From positions 3,780,001-3,844,000 of the forward strand of contig CM060733.1 of NCBI GenBank assembly GCA_030704615.1: a stretch of DNA of 64,000 nucleotides, in the 5' to 3' direction. The position numbers and the translations under genes were made by a program. Shown here piece by piece: positions 1 through 11,330 of this stretch. Under the pieces are notes generated by a model, which worked only from the letters and a program-made list of their open reading frames with translations, ran no database searches and was not told where the DNA came from. This DNA comes from Takakia lepidozioides (lineage: Eukaryota > Streptophyta > Takakiopsida > Takakiales > Takakiaceae). Within the stretch, counting starts at the first letter, position 1. Every line of letters begins with the position of its first letter.

Positions 1-798
1 TTTGTCTTAACTTATCTGGGAGTTTTCTGGGAAATATTCGAAGAATCTGGGTACTAGATATTGAACAGTTGACGCAAGCCATGCATCATCTTAATGGGAC
101 TCCACTCTTAACTGAATCTGTTGGGGGAACTTGGCAGGGCTGAGTCCAGGCTGGCCAACGCTGGCAGGAGTGGATTACTTGCAGGCCATTAAGCAAATGC
201 ATGCGGACATGATAGGACTCGACATCATCTTCGGCCCCGCTGGGTTCTTCCGAACTGGCGACCTCAGGTTTGATCGAGTCTGGCTCGATGTCAACAGCGA
301 TGGGACTGTGGCTGGAGTTCCTTCGGTGGGTTAACTTAAGTAGCTCCATTGCCTCAGCCCCACACACACACACACTTCTCCATTCACATCTTTCCACAGC
401 AAAGCCATCTTCAGGAATTCAAATTATGCCCAAAATGCAGCCGCCACCTTGCTTAGTCCCTGGCAGGAATTTCTTGGAACTGGAACTTCCTCTTTTTTTC
501 TTTTTTTTCCTTCTTTTTTTTGGGGAAAAGGGAGAAGCCCAAACTGCATTGAAAAGGAAGTGAAGAAAATAACCACTTGGGGTGGTGAGGCTTACAATGG
601 GGGGTAGCCACAAGGTAACCAAGGAAGCGAAAACCAAAGAAAGTAAACCATGAGAACGAACAAAGGAACAAGGAAGGGAAAGGAGAAACAATGGAGAACA
701 TGAAAGCAGACAAGAGGCAGAAAAAACCGGCAGCGAACGAAGAACTGGAACCAAAGTTTTTTTTCTTTTCGTTTTTCTTGCAGAAGGGAAAGAAGCCC

Positions 799-833
<35 letters not shown>

Positions 834-2499
834 CTTATAATAAATTTAAGGGGAAGGAAGCCCTTTAGATCATATTAATAAAGGTGTAATGGAAAAATTA
901 ACCAGGACAGGAGGCCATAAGGCTTACATCTTTTGAAAGATTGGGTAACACCCTAACCAAGCCCCAAGGGCAAGCTAAGCCACCTAGAACTAGAACCTGG
1001 AGCCCTGAGGGAGGAAGCTAAGCTTCAGGCTTTAATAGAAATCTGGGAGGAGATGCCAGAAGATCAGCATCAGAAATACAACCAAAGAGTACTGAATAGT
1101 ACTACAAAAAGCTACGAGAGCCAAGCTGTTTGACAAACAAGTTGTTGGTCTAACAGTCTGTCATGCAGGGAGCCTTCCAACAGTTCCAAAAACAAAAGCA
1201 TGTGGAGCTGTTTGAAGAGTGCTCCCCCCCCAAAAAAAAGAAGCTGTATCATAACAGCGAGCAAAGCCTTCACGCACCCAACTGAAAACCAACCTGATCC
1301 TAGCCAAGACTATGTCTCTAAGTGACTTGTACCATTCTAACCAGATGGGCAGTGAACATAGAAAGAGCAGCTGCCTAAGAAGAGAGGAGAGAAGAGAGCC
1401 CTGACAAACAAATGCCAAAGATCAGAAGTCTAAGTGGACCCTAGCAATTGAAGCACGGCCCTTGCGATGGCGCCAGTTGATGTCCCAAAGTTTAAAAGTT
1501 GAGTCTTAAGGTCGGAAGCTATGTAGTTTTTTTATTTGTTTTTTTTTCTGGAATATGTAGTCTTTTTCTTTTTTTCTTTAGTAGTCTTTGTACTAAATAA
1601 ATAGAATTAAATAGACACCTTGAGCCACAGTAATGATTATTTTTAAGAAAAACAAGAAAAAAAAACAGAAAATAATTATTTTCAGAAACATTTAATGGAA
1701 ATATGATTAGAATAATAATGGTGCATCTATAGTGTAGGGCTACTACATATGCTGCTGAAAGCCAATTTGTAGGAGGAAAGAATCTTGCTGCACTTTTAGT
1801 GTCATAAATCAGTTGGAGAAAAAAAAAACTTATCTAGAATAATCAGTGACCTCAATCATTGACCTTGACATCCACTATTGAACTAGCCAATTATAAAAGT
1901 GAAATAGAAAGTAAATAATCTGCATGGGCTTGCATATATAATTGCATGCAACTTCATAAATTTATAAATAAAACAAATGATTAACATGATACATGCATGG
2001 GCTTGCAAGCTTATATAAATACAAAAGTGGCAATTGCAATGGAGGAAGAGGAAGAGCTTCGCAAGAGCGGGGTGTGTAAGCTTCGCAGACAGCCTCCACA
2101 CCTCTTCAACCCTAGCACTCGGACTCCCCTTCTTCCCCACTATCGACTCTAAGTCCCAAACAAGCCAATGCAGTACCTCTCGAATCATCCCGAACATCAT
2201 AACTCGGTGTCTTCGGCAGGCCCCATCCCTATCACCGGATCTAAGCGGCTGTCATGATGAGCCTATCTATCTTCATCATAGTCACATGCTTAGCCGTATG
2301 CTTCTCAGTTCACCTCTATTAATTCTCCCTAAAGCGCAGCCGCCAAGTACACAAGTCCCCCCCCCCCCCCCCAATCTCCTGCCAAAACATCCTGGCCAAT
2401 CCGATCCCTACCTTTTTCATCATGGAAATGATCAATGCCAGCCTCTGGCTTCAGTTTCCTAGGAGCCGCCTTCACTAACTCACCCCTAAGCCCCTACCC
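1..2499. other. No recognisable gene; T-rich and low-complexity tracts
   Basis: I see no coding similarity on either strand. The stretch holds a short CA microsatellite near 361-373, T-rich tracts near 490-522, a pure T run near 805-833, and AT-rich sequence at 1500-2030. Short open frames here have low-complexity translations set by the T tracts. From about 2034 the composition becomes C-rich and may be the untranslated 5' part of the LINE that follows, but no boundary is visible. Confidence 0.5.
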
Positions 2500-2662
2500 G
2501 CGCTTCGTTGCTGCAGCTGATCAACTCGGCCTCGTTTTTCAGCCGACGCCTTTCCTCCAGTCTATCTTCTCTGCTTCCTCGCCCGGCTAAGCCTAAGGTG
2601 CCTGCAAGTTCTCTTTTGCTTGCATCTGGCTATCTGATTCTTGTTATCTGGTTTCCTCTCAA

Positions 2663-3907
2663 TTGCCCTCCCCTCCTTCTCCTCCAGCTCCCTCTCCTGT
2701 TGCATCTGCTCGCTTCCCCCCCATGGCGCCCTTCCTTCACAAAGCCTTCAATTCGGCAACCCATCGCCCAGGTCAAGGCCCTAAGTTTGCGGATCCCCGC
2801 AGACTCCACCCGTCAACGGGGACAGGTTTCTTCATTGCGCATCAAACGCATTCCATGGGCCTCATTGTGCACAGTTCTTCTCAGGCAAACCGTCCCCCAC
2901 CTCAATTCGCTCCAGGCCCTCCCCTGAGGCCCCCCATTCACAATGCTGCTGCAGAGATCTCTTCCGGGCCCCACTCAGTTTCCCCGAGCCCGCCCATTCC
3001 AGGCAGCCCGCCCACAGATCTCTCGGAAGATTCCCCTTCAGACTCCACTGCCTTGCAGTCTGCAATCGCCAGGGACCACCCACTCGTCCCAGTGGAGCTC
3101 GACCAGATTGACTCAGATGTAGCTCAATATGAGAACAACGGTATCCTTCTTCATTTCCCAGGCAAGAAAGTGACTAGAAACCAAGCGAAAGATTGGGCTA
3201 AACGTCATCTGGGTGCATCAGGTGACTTGCTTCATCACTTTTGTCATGCAAGAGGCCGTGGATTCTTCTCCATTCTTTTTTATTCCAAAGAGGCAACGGA
3301 CAAAGCCCGAGCGTTCAATCCTCATCTGCATGGGCTTAATGTCAATACTTTCCCATGGTCCAGATGCATGGGAAACATGAATGGCAAGATATGGAGCCCA
3401 AGGATCATATCATTGCCTTACATTCCTAACCAATACCTCTTAAGCCTACCGGCTATAGGCAATTATTTTGGTGCTTTTTTGGGATGTTTGGCGGTCTTTG
3501 ACAATGATTCATACACTACCTCCCTGCGACAGCACCCAGCATGGAGAGGGGCTACCATTTCATCTAAGGCGAATGAAAACGGATTTCCTAAGATAGTAGT
3601 GTTTATGTCCAACGATCAGGATCTTCCAGAATTCATCAGGCTGCCAATTGACAATCAAGGCAATTATTTCTCTGTGAAAGTGTCTAAGGACACGGCAGCT
3701 TCGGCATGTTATTATTGTGGAAAATATGGGCACCCTCAAGGCAGGTTGCCCCAGGCTGAAAAGAAGGAGAATGAACAACCCACAGGCTGGGCACGGAAGC
3801 ACCGAAATTATTCAAAATTCAGCTCCTACCACAGATCCCCACCCAGGAATTCCAATCAATCACAAAAAGTCCTCTCTATGTCACCCACTCTCGCTAAAGA
3901 AAGTTGA
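2663..3907 (+). pseudogene. LINE ORF1 protein, N-terminal and zinc-knuckle part (decayed)
   Basis: The 414-codon frame begins with a Pro/Ser-rich region (about residues 1-150). A DUF4283-like domain follows (about 155-340), which in plant LINE and LINE-derived proteins binds nucleic acid. A CCHC zinc knuckle lies near residue 350. The knuckle reads CYYCGKYGHPQGRL, so the fourth ligand, a cysteine, is replaced by leucine. The frame then closes at 3907 while related sequence goes on in other frames (4011-4373 and 4416-4840), so the protein is broken. The start is not determined; the first in-frame codon upstream may not be the true start. Confidence 0.65.
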
Positions 3908-4010
3908 CCAGAGGCCTGCCCTTGATCAGAGCAACCATGCCTGAGATTGTGTAGTCAATCAGATTTCCATCTCCCTGCCAACAAAGAAAAGAAGGCAAAT
4001 TGAGGACCCT

Positions 4011-4840
4011 ATGGTCATTGAGGCCTCCTCTGCACCAGCTTCCAAATCCCACAGGGGCAAGGGCCCCATCATCTCAGAACTCCAAGCGGCAGGCATCCAA
4101 GGCTCTTCTTCTTCAGACATCCTCAAAGCCCACCTTCCAGCAACACTTCCCTCAATGCCTACCCCCACTCCAATTCCAGGGATTATCAGTTGGGAGATGG
4201 AACAGGCCAAGAACAAAGGGAAAACATGCCCCAACATCATCACCAGGCAACCAGTGGAGCAGGCACATACACCACTTCGTCACCCCTCACCATTGGCACA
4301 TAACCCTACAATTGCCAAAATTTGGGCCACTCTGGGAACTTTTCCTTCGCTCTCTCTCAAAGGCTGTTCGTAGCTAATCACCAGAGAAGATCCAGTCGCC
4401 ACTTGTCTTACCCCGATGATTTTCAGAATGACACCGAATCTAGCTTTCAGGGTCACTGCCAGGGACAATATGCACTTTGACTCAATATGGATCTCGGTGC
4501 ATGACATCCACTCATTCATATCCAAGAGCCCCATGGACAGCTCCCCTATCCCCACCCTCTACAACAAGATTCAGACCTATCTCAACTCCAACCTCCCTCT
4601 CTACTCTCTTTTCTCTCACTCTTTAGTCACTTGGGGCTCCTACGTAGTTCCCTGGGCTTTGTCAAGATCTGTCTCCAAATACCAATATTTTGGCTCTCAT
4701 AGATGAAAACCAGCTTCTTCAAAATGGAACCACTCTCCCGGGGGTATGGGCAGAGGCTGACCACTTTGAAGGTCCGTACACTCCCAGCAAGGTCTTAACC
4801 AGGTCCAAAGATACCTTAAAAAACGCCTTCACAGTTCTTA
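4011..4840 (+). pseudogene. LINE ORF1 C-terminal extension, frameshifted
   Basis: Two shifted frames (4011-4373, then 4416 to about 4706) and a third (about 4680-4844) continue the LINE ORF1 extension rich in Ser, Pro and Thr. The final frame reads toward TLKNAFTVLK and is cut by the LTR element at 4845. No catalytic motifs are expected in this region. Assignment rests on position and on the frame continuity across the LTR insertion. Confidence 0.5.
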
Positions 4841-4844
4841 AGGT

Positions 4845-5168
4845 TGTCAAGTTATTTTACCACTAGTGTGAAACTAGCTAGGAAATAGCTAGCTTTTACA
4901 TATTGACATTTGGGATTGGCCCAAGTGTCAATCCAGGGGTCAAGGCAGATTTAGGCCCTGGAGTGGTTATCTTCACGGCAAGCGCGGAAGGCTTATCTTT
5001 CTCGAGTTGAGCCTCACCGCACCTAGCTATGGTGCCGTAGTGTGGATTCCCCATGGCGTGGGGTGCACTTGGCTTGACTTGTATTTGAGTGATGAGGTTA
5101 TATATGCATGAGTTTATGCTTCAGCTTTGTGAGCTCGCATGAGCTTGTGCTTGTATTCTTCTTTTTTA
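4845..5168 (+). repeat. Element A 5' LTR (segment shared with the 3' LTR)
   Basis: About 324 bp beginning TGTCAAGTTATT match the minus strand of 20371-20695 with only a few differences. A TATA-like stretch lies at 5098-5106, with its counterpart near 20433-20441. Downstream of 5168 the two LTRs no longer match: the 3' copy goes on with a tandem TAGTG-rich block, while the 5' copy goes on with unrelated sequence. The true 3' edge of the 5' LTR is therefore unresolved. The left edge is firm because the LINE reading frame breaks precisely there. Confidence 0.75.
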
Positions 5169-5639
5169 TCACTCGAGAAAGATCAGCTCGTATCTGTGAG
5201 TGCCAGATACGAGTTAGTTGTAGCACTTGGGGTTTTTTCTTGAGAATGAGAGAAACCAAGTTGTTATGCAAGGAGCACCATGGAGCTCTTGGTTGTTAGA
5301 AGCGGAGGCGATGTGGGTTACGAGGTGGTAGACCTTGGCATTCAATCTTCAGCTTCAAAGATGAAAGCACCATGTTGCAGGTAATTCCAGAGCACCTTGA
5401 TGGTTTCAGATTGTGTACATGCATGAGCAAGCACGATTGGGAAGAGGACCAGTCAAGAGCAGGTTATAGTGGCTTTGGTGGCAAAGCTGAGAACTGGACT
5501 TGGGAATGCAAGCTTTCATTGTGTGAAGGATTGCAAGACCAAGCGAAAGGGCTGATTTGGCTTGGGGCAAATCAGTGCACTTTGTGGAGTATGGTGAGAT
5601 TGGGTTTCAATCTCGAGCTTCAGCATTGAGAGGGCTCTT

Positions 5640-6425
5640 GTCATGGCAAGAGCAGGGCTGGAACAGGAGCTAAGAGGTGCGGCAAGGCCATGGAATGTGC
5701 ACCTAGGGTTTCAGAGCTTGGAAGAAGAGCTCTTGCACCACAAGAGAAGTGTCTTGTGGCTGGAAATGTAAGCCTTAGGGTTTGAGGAGCTTGGCAAAGG
5801 CTGTGGAGTGCTTAGTCTTGTCTTAGAGAGCATCAAGGAGCCAAGGAGCCAAGATAGGGGGCTGATATCTCTTGTGTGAAGAGGTTGCATGTGTGGAGCA
5901 TGTATTCAGCTCATTGAAGCTTCCATCTTCAAGCTTGGAGGGCAAGCAAGGAAGAGGGAAGGGATGACTTCCCTTATGTGAGGGCAATGCATGTGTGGAG
6001 CATGCTATCAGCCTGGTGAAGGCTTGCACTTTCAGGTGTGGGAGTGCAAGAAAGGAAGGAAGGGGCTGGTTTCCTGTAGGGCATGTGAACATGTCATGCT
6101 TTCAGCCTGCTGAAGCTTGTTTTTCAGGTTTGTGGGTGCAAGAAATGAAGCAAAGGAGCTGATTCTCTTATGGTGAGAGTGGGGCATGTGTGGAGCATGC
6201 CTTCAGCCCATTGAGGCTCTTGTTTTCTAGCTTTAGAGAGCTAGAACGGAAAGGTCTAGGGCTGGTTTCCACTTGGAGTGAAAGAAAAGCACTTATAGGG
6301 CCTATGTGAGTTGGGGTTTCAACTTCAAGCTTGAAGGGAGCGCAACTCTTGAAGCAGCAGGTGTAGGGGGCTGGAATAGGCTCTAAGACAGATGCTATGG
6401 CCAAGGAGAGTGCTTGAATGAGTAC
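5640..6425 (+). repeat. Degenerate ~105-bp tandem repeats in element A leader
   Basis: Successive units begin near 5857, 5961, 6063, 6156 and 6261. Each has the same order of blocks: GGCTG then a TTTCC/CTTAT block, then GTGTGGAGCATG, then CAGCC..TGAAGCTT, then GGTGCAAGAAA-like sequence. Units are about 93-107 bp and clearly diverged. The array lies in the untranslated leader between the 5' LTR and gag. Confidence 0.6.
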
Positions 6426-6699
6426 TCACAAGGGCTGGGAACCAGCAGGGCTTGGTTGTTTGCCATTGAGTTTAGTGGCGTGTTTGGGGAGGCTAAGTGA
6501 GAAAGAAGGCTTGGTTTGTGGCAACCACCTCATGGCTTAGGGCTATTATGGTGATGTGTGGGAGCCGAAAGAGCAAGAATACCTTGCTGATTTCCTCATA
6601 GCCGCCATAGCTCGGTGGAAAGAAGCCTAGAGTCCAAGAGACACAAACCCTAGCTTGGCGTGGCTAAACCCCTTGGAGAAATGGCTAAACTAACTGCCA

Positions 6700-7975
6700 G
6701 AGCGCCATGGATGGGGTTGTGACGGGCTGTGCATGATGCCTTTGGGGCTGTGACGGGCTGTGACGGGCTGTGTCAGGCTGTGCCTAAGGCCTGTGGGGCT
6801 GTGAGGGGCTGTGACCAGGCTGTGCCGTGGCCTGTGGGGCTGTGATGGCTGTGCGGGGCTGTGACAGGCTGTGCCCAGTGGCCTATGGGGCTGTGACGGG
6901 CTGTGGCGGCTGTGACAGGCTGTGACGGGCTGTGCCCAGTGGCCTGTGGGGCTGTGACGGGCTGTGGCGGGCTGTGCCATGTGGCTGTGTGGGGCCCTGT
7001 TGTGACGGGCTTGTGACAGGTTGTGGCGAGCTGTGACGAGGATGTGCCTAGTGGCTGTGGGGCTGTGACGGGGCGGTGAGGGGCTGTGCCTATGGCCTTT
7101 GGGGCTGTGATGGGCTGTGAGGGGCTGTGCCTATGGCCTTTGGGGATGTGATGGGCTGTGAGGGGTTGTGTGACAAGGAGCCGTGCCTGAGGCCTTTGGG
7201 GCTGTGGGGGGCTGTGACAGGCCGTGCCTGAGGCCTTTGGGGCTGTGACGGGCTGTGACGGGCCGTGCTTGAGGCCTTTCGGGCTGTGACGGGCTGTGGA
7301 CGGGCTGTGACGGGCTGTGATAGGCCGTGCTCGAGGCCTTGGGGCTGTGACGGGCTGTGAGGGGCTGTGTTGTGAAGGGTGTGAGGGGCTGTGTCAGCCG
7401 TGCCTGAGGCCTGGGGGGCTTGTGAGGGGCTGTGAGAGGGGGTGCTTGTGCGTGCCTTTGGGGCTGTGATGGGCTGTGACGGGCTGTGCGGGGCGGTGAC
7501 GGCGGTGCCAGTGGCTGTGGGGTGCCAGTGGCCTGTGGGGCTGTGAGGGGCTGTGAGGGGCTGTGAGAGGCTGTGCCCGTGGCCTTGGGGCTGTCGAGGG
7601 CTGTGACAAGCCGTGCCTAAGGCCTTTGGGGCTGTGACGGGCTGTGAGGGCTGTGTCAGGCCGTGCCTGAGGCCTTGGGGGCCTGTGAGGGGCCTGTGGA
7701 GAGACTGGGACGGGCTGTGACGGGCTGTGCGGGGCTGTGACAGGATGTGTGGGGCTGTGACGGGCTGTGACAGGCTGTGGCGAGCTGTGACGGGCTATGA
7801 GGGGGCTGTGACAGGCTGTGCCCAGTGGCTGTGGGACTGTGACGGCTGTGACCAGTGAGCTGTGTGGGCCTGTGCTGGTCTGTGGTGGGCCGTGTTGACC
7901 TGTGGACGGCCTGTGCTGACTCGTGGAGGCACTGGTGACTGCCTAAGGACTGCATGTGGTCTGGAAGGCCGAATT
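6700..7975 (+). repeat. GGGCTGTGACG minisatellite in element A leader
   Basis: About 1.27 kb are built from 9-11-bp GGGCTGTGACG-type units, often joined by a longer spacer of the form GTGCCTGAGGCCTTTGGG, giving a higher-order period near 30-45 bp. Open frames on the minus strand here translate into His/Ser/Pro/Gln-rich low-complexity peptides and are artefacts of the repeat. Most units contain a CpG, which makes the array a dense potential methylation target. Confidence 0.8.
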
Positions 7976-8589
7976 TTGAAGCTCGTGGGAGGGCGGTTGA
8001 GGAGTATATTCATGATATTCCCATGGTCATGCAAGTGAGGGAAGAGAGGAGAGGAAGAGTGTTGGGATGAGGGCATCTGGGTTAGGCATTCTTCAGTCCG
8101 GGTTTGGGCTGGGTGTCCTTGCAAGAGCAACACCGTGGAGTTGTTTTTGGTGTGGGGGAGGTTGTCGTTCGGTTTGGATCCCCTCCATACCTGCATGCTT
8201 GACTGTGTGCCATGCTAGTTTTGTGTGGGCGCTGTTTTTATAGGTGATTGGTCCGGATTTGATCACCGGCCAGTCCCTAGAGCATGCTATCGATGGTGAG
8301 GCTGGGTGATGACCAGCCAGACCATCATTGTTTCTCCTGTGGTGAGGTTGGAGGTGATGACCAGCCAACCATAGGAGTGCTTGCGGTGGATGCAGGGTAC
8401 AGGTGTAGGCTATGTTAGGAACTTAGTATCCAAACCATAAGCCGCAACAGGTTCTCTACCCGGTTACCTTGTGGAGAGGGGGTTAGGGAATGTTCATGAC
8501 CGGTTGAGTGTCAACACGGAGGTGCCACTAGTTGCTGGGGACAGTGCCGGTTCGAGCACTAGCGATACTAGTGGGGTACACGAGACGAG
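7976..8589 (+). other. Remainder of element A leader
   Basis: Non-repetitive sequence between the minisatellite and the first Gag-like codons. No coding similarity was seen. A primer-binding site for a plant tRNA could not be identified here or next to the 5' LTR. Confidence 0.4.
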
Positions 8590-9912
8590 GTGTGCCGTTT
8601 AGGCCCACCTTCACCTCCTGTGTCTTCCACGGAAGGTTCTGATTCGGATTGTGAATCAGGAGGACTCATACCGGCGGTGCAAGTTGTTTCTTTGCCATTG
8701 TTGTGGGACACAATGGAGGAGATGTATGGAGCTACCAAGGGCCACGAAGGTACTCTTGGGCGGTGGGCACCATCGAGTGGATGATTTTATCCAAGAGTTT
8801 GATAGTTGGTGTGATTTGCCAGCAAATGCGCAATCCACAACTATTTACGCCGTTCATGGCATGGAAAGGGCTGTTTCAGCACCTTGAGGGGCCGCCTATG
8901 GATGATTACCATGAGTTCAGGCGGGGGGCATGAGGTGAGATCGAGGAGTGGAGGATGTACTGGTCACCCGACTATGTCTCCATCACTAGGGGCACTAGAG
9001 TCACGAGGGCAGTGGCTACACCTGCCGCTGCACCGGCAGCTTCAGCAAGTAGCAGTGGAATAGTGGGATGGTGGTACAGTAGCTACGATGTCCACCCAAG
9101 CCACTACCGCACCAGCACTAGCACCCGTGCCTCCTTCAACCCTGTTGTGGAGTTCTTCAAAGAGTTGAGAGGGAACTACCAAGGGGTGAGGACAGAGAAG
9201 TTGTGGAGCTTGCAAGAGTTCCAACGGAAGCCGACTGAGAGCTTGAGGGAGGCTTTCACTCGCATGAGGCGCTTGATAAATGTAACCCAAGGGGTTACGG
9301 AAGCTCAGGCAGTCCAATTCTGGTATGGGATATTGGACAAGGAGCTGAGGAAAAGGGTGCGGGATGCAACTCTCCTACAAGCGGCCCAACCCACCTTAGC
9401 AAATGTGTTTTTGCTGGCAGAGCGGATAGAGCTCAACATGGTGGAGGAACGAGTGGTCATGGTGGGATTTGCTAAGGAGACACCACCGGGGTAGTGGTGC
9501 TCCTAGCCAACCACTACCTCAACGTGCTCAAGGCAACAAGGGGGCTCAGGTGAAGCTCAGGGAAGGGCAGAGAGGACCTCAGATGCAGGGGTCTCTCCCT
9601 TCATTTGCTGGCCAACAACGGGCGGAGGTGGTGTGCTGGACATGTGGAGGACCCCATGTCAAGAAGGATTGCCCAGAGGGAGGCAAAGGGTCGGCACATG
9701 CACAGCCTGCACAGTTGCAGTGGGGCATTGTGGCAAGCACGGGCATGGAGATGGCCCAGTGTTATGGTTTGCATCCTGAGTTGCGCCTAGGCCAGTTCCA
9801 AGGGAACAATGGTGGCCGGGGGCGAGTGGAGCAGCCCAGAGAGGACGAGGTGGCCAGCCGCGCGGCCAAGGGCAAGCTCAACGTGGCCAAGGAGCGGAGG
9901 TCAGGGTGTTGA
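8590..9912 (+). pseudogene. Element A Gag (capsid and zinc knuckle), frameshifted
   Basis: Gag forms the virus-like particle of the retroelement. N-terminal pieces in several frames (8590-8950) lead into a 179-codon frame at 8955-9494 with the retrotransposon capsid pattern: EFFKELRGNY, LWSLQEFQRKP, ESLREAFTRMRRL and a C-terminal LANVFLLAERIE. A shift near 9480 moves to the next frame, which carries the nucleic-acid-binding knuckle CWTCGGPHVKKDC at about 9639-9677. This is a CX2CX3HX4C spacing, one residue shorter than the usual CX2CX4HX4C. A Gln/Ala-rich linker with a short coiled-coil stretch (NRLQQLEQRLAAM) continues in a third frame to about 10303. At least three frameshifts make it non-functional. 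Confidence 0.78.
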
Positions 9913-10611
9913 CCAAGGCATGGCCAACCGGCTTCAGCAGCTAGAGCAGAGGCTCGCTGCCATGGCTACAGCTCAGGTGGTACCGGCTCTAAGGCCGGAT
10001 GGTCCACCTCCTGCTCCTGAGGGAGGAGATATAGGAGGCATGGGATTCATGTGTGGAGCAGCACTACAACTAGTGCAGGTGGAGTCTGCTGCAGCCGTGA
10101 CTCGAGGAGCAGCACGAGTTCCTGAGCCACGAGGTACAGAGGTGGAGTTGGATCCACAGCGTGGGGAGGCAAGCCGTCAGGCTAGGCTTCCTCAGTCATT
10201 CACATTGGCGGAGACAGTGTCGACGCCATCCATGGCACCTAGTTCTCGCCCGACGGTTACCGAGGCGGAGGTTACTATGTCATTGGGAGAGCTACATGGG
10301 TAGCACCACTACCTAGTGTTGCAAGGCTGCGGTAGCTAGTGTGCTGCTAGGAGCGGCCATATCTGTGTGCCAGGCTCCATTGTTCTCGGCTACCATGATT
10401 GCGACGCCGGGGGTAAAACCAGCTGAGGTGTTCAGGCTGGCAGCTACACTCTGTGAGAGTGGGGAGGTTACTTCATCTTCTGCGAGATAGTGGGAGGTGT
10501 AGTGCCGGAGGGATCCTCGGATTTGAGGGTCAAGACTGCCACGGCGGCGCCATGGCAAGCTGCAGCTGCCAGGTTGATGGAGCTGCCAGCTAGGCAGCCA
10601 TTGAGCGCGCC

Positions 10612-10995
10612 ATGGTGACACCTGGAGTTGTCATGTTAGACAACCAGGATGGCATTTTCTGTTTGAGTGGACCGGCAGGCAAGAGGTACCGGCCACTGCG
10701 GGTCTTGTTGGACTCGGGAGCTCAGCCACTGATGCTGGGCAGAGCTGCTATTGCAGGCTTGGGCCTCACGGAGGCGGATATGGAGCCTTGTCCTTTCCAG
10801 ATACAGACGTCTCTGGGAGGATCGGAGCAAGCTCGGGGCATGACACGGCGTGAGTTGGCTATCAGACTACGGCCGGATCACCCTACAGATGGCTCAGTGA
10901 TGCGAGCCAAGGCCATTGTGATAGACGCGGTCTCATACGATGTCCTGGTTGGTGGGGCAGTGTTGTACCCCATGGGCTTCACCCTGGATTTTTAG
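10612..10995 (+). pseudogene. Element A retropepsin-type aspartic protease
   Basis: The 127-codon frame has the catalytic triplet in LLDSGAQPLMLG (a DSGA signature) followed by the typical IAGLGL turn. Later residues YDVLVGGAVLYPMGFTLDF match the second half of retropepsins (the fold region often written ILG or VLVG). The enzyme would cleave the Gag-Pol polyprotein. It lies directly upstream of the DNA methyltransferase domain, separated by a linker (11047-11334) that I do not recognise. The frame itself is open, but the flanking Gag and DNMT frames are broken. Confidence 0.75.
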
Positions 10996-11330
10996 GAGGA
11001 GTCAGCTTCCTATAGGCCTGCATGGCAGTCAGGGGAGGGCCGGCGTGTGCAGCTCCCTGTGACGTTCATAGGAGGAGTTGCGGTTGCCCAGCGAGGCAAG
11101 ATGCCGACACTAGCAGCATTCACAGCGGCAGTGAGTTGGCCTAGAGAGTTGCTTGAGGGCAACGCTCATTCAAAGGATGTACCACCTCCGGGAGAGCATG
11201 ACGACATGTATGGTATGGCGGAGTTGCCTACCATGGTTGTTCAGACTCCATTGTGGGGCACGAGCAAGGATTTGCAGCGGGATGCTGATCGACGGGTGCA
11301 ACAAGCCTGGGTGGAGGCTTTTGTACCGTC

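Larger units (their letters stand above)
2508..4844 (+). mobile_element. LINE retrotransposon, 5' part (ORF1 region)
   Basis: This is the upstream piece of a plant L1-like non-LTR element. It holds an ORF1-type nucleic-acid-binding protein with a C-terminal zinc knuckle, followed by a proline/serine-rich extension in shifted frames. Its reading frame stops exactly where the LTR element begins at 4845 and resumes on the minus strand at 20177. The last codons before 4845 (ending FTVLK) run directly into AYLDMEIE when the LTR element is removed. That continuity, not similarity alone, shows that this piece and the one at 18093-20177 were one LINE. Confidence 0.72.

Noticed and set aside
5640-6425. 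CRISPR-like array
   Set aside because: Units are diverged ~105-bp tandem repeats without constant repeats and unique spacers, in a plant retroelement leader.
6690-7955. Minus-strand open frames rich in His, Ser, Pro and Gln
   Set aside because: They are translations of the GGGCTGTGACG minisatellite in several frames and carry no independent coding signal.
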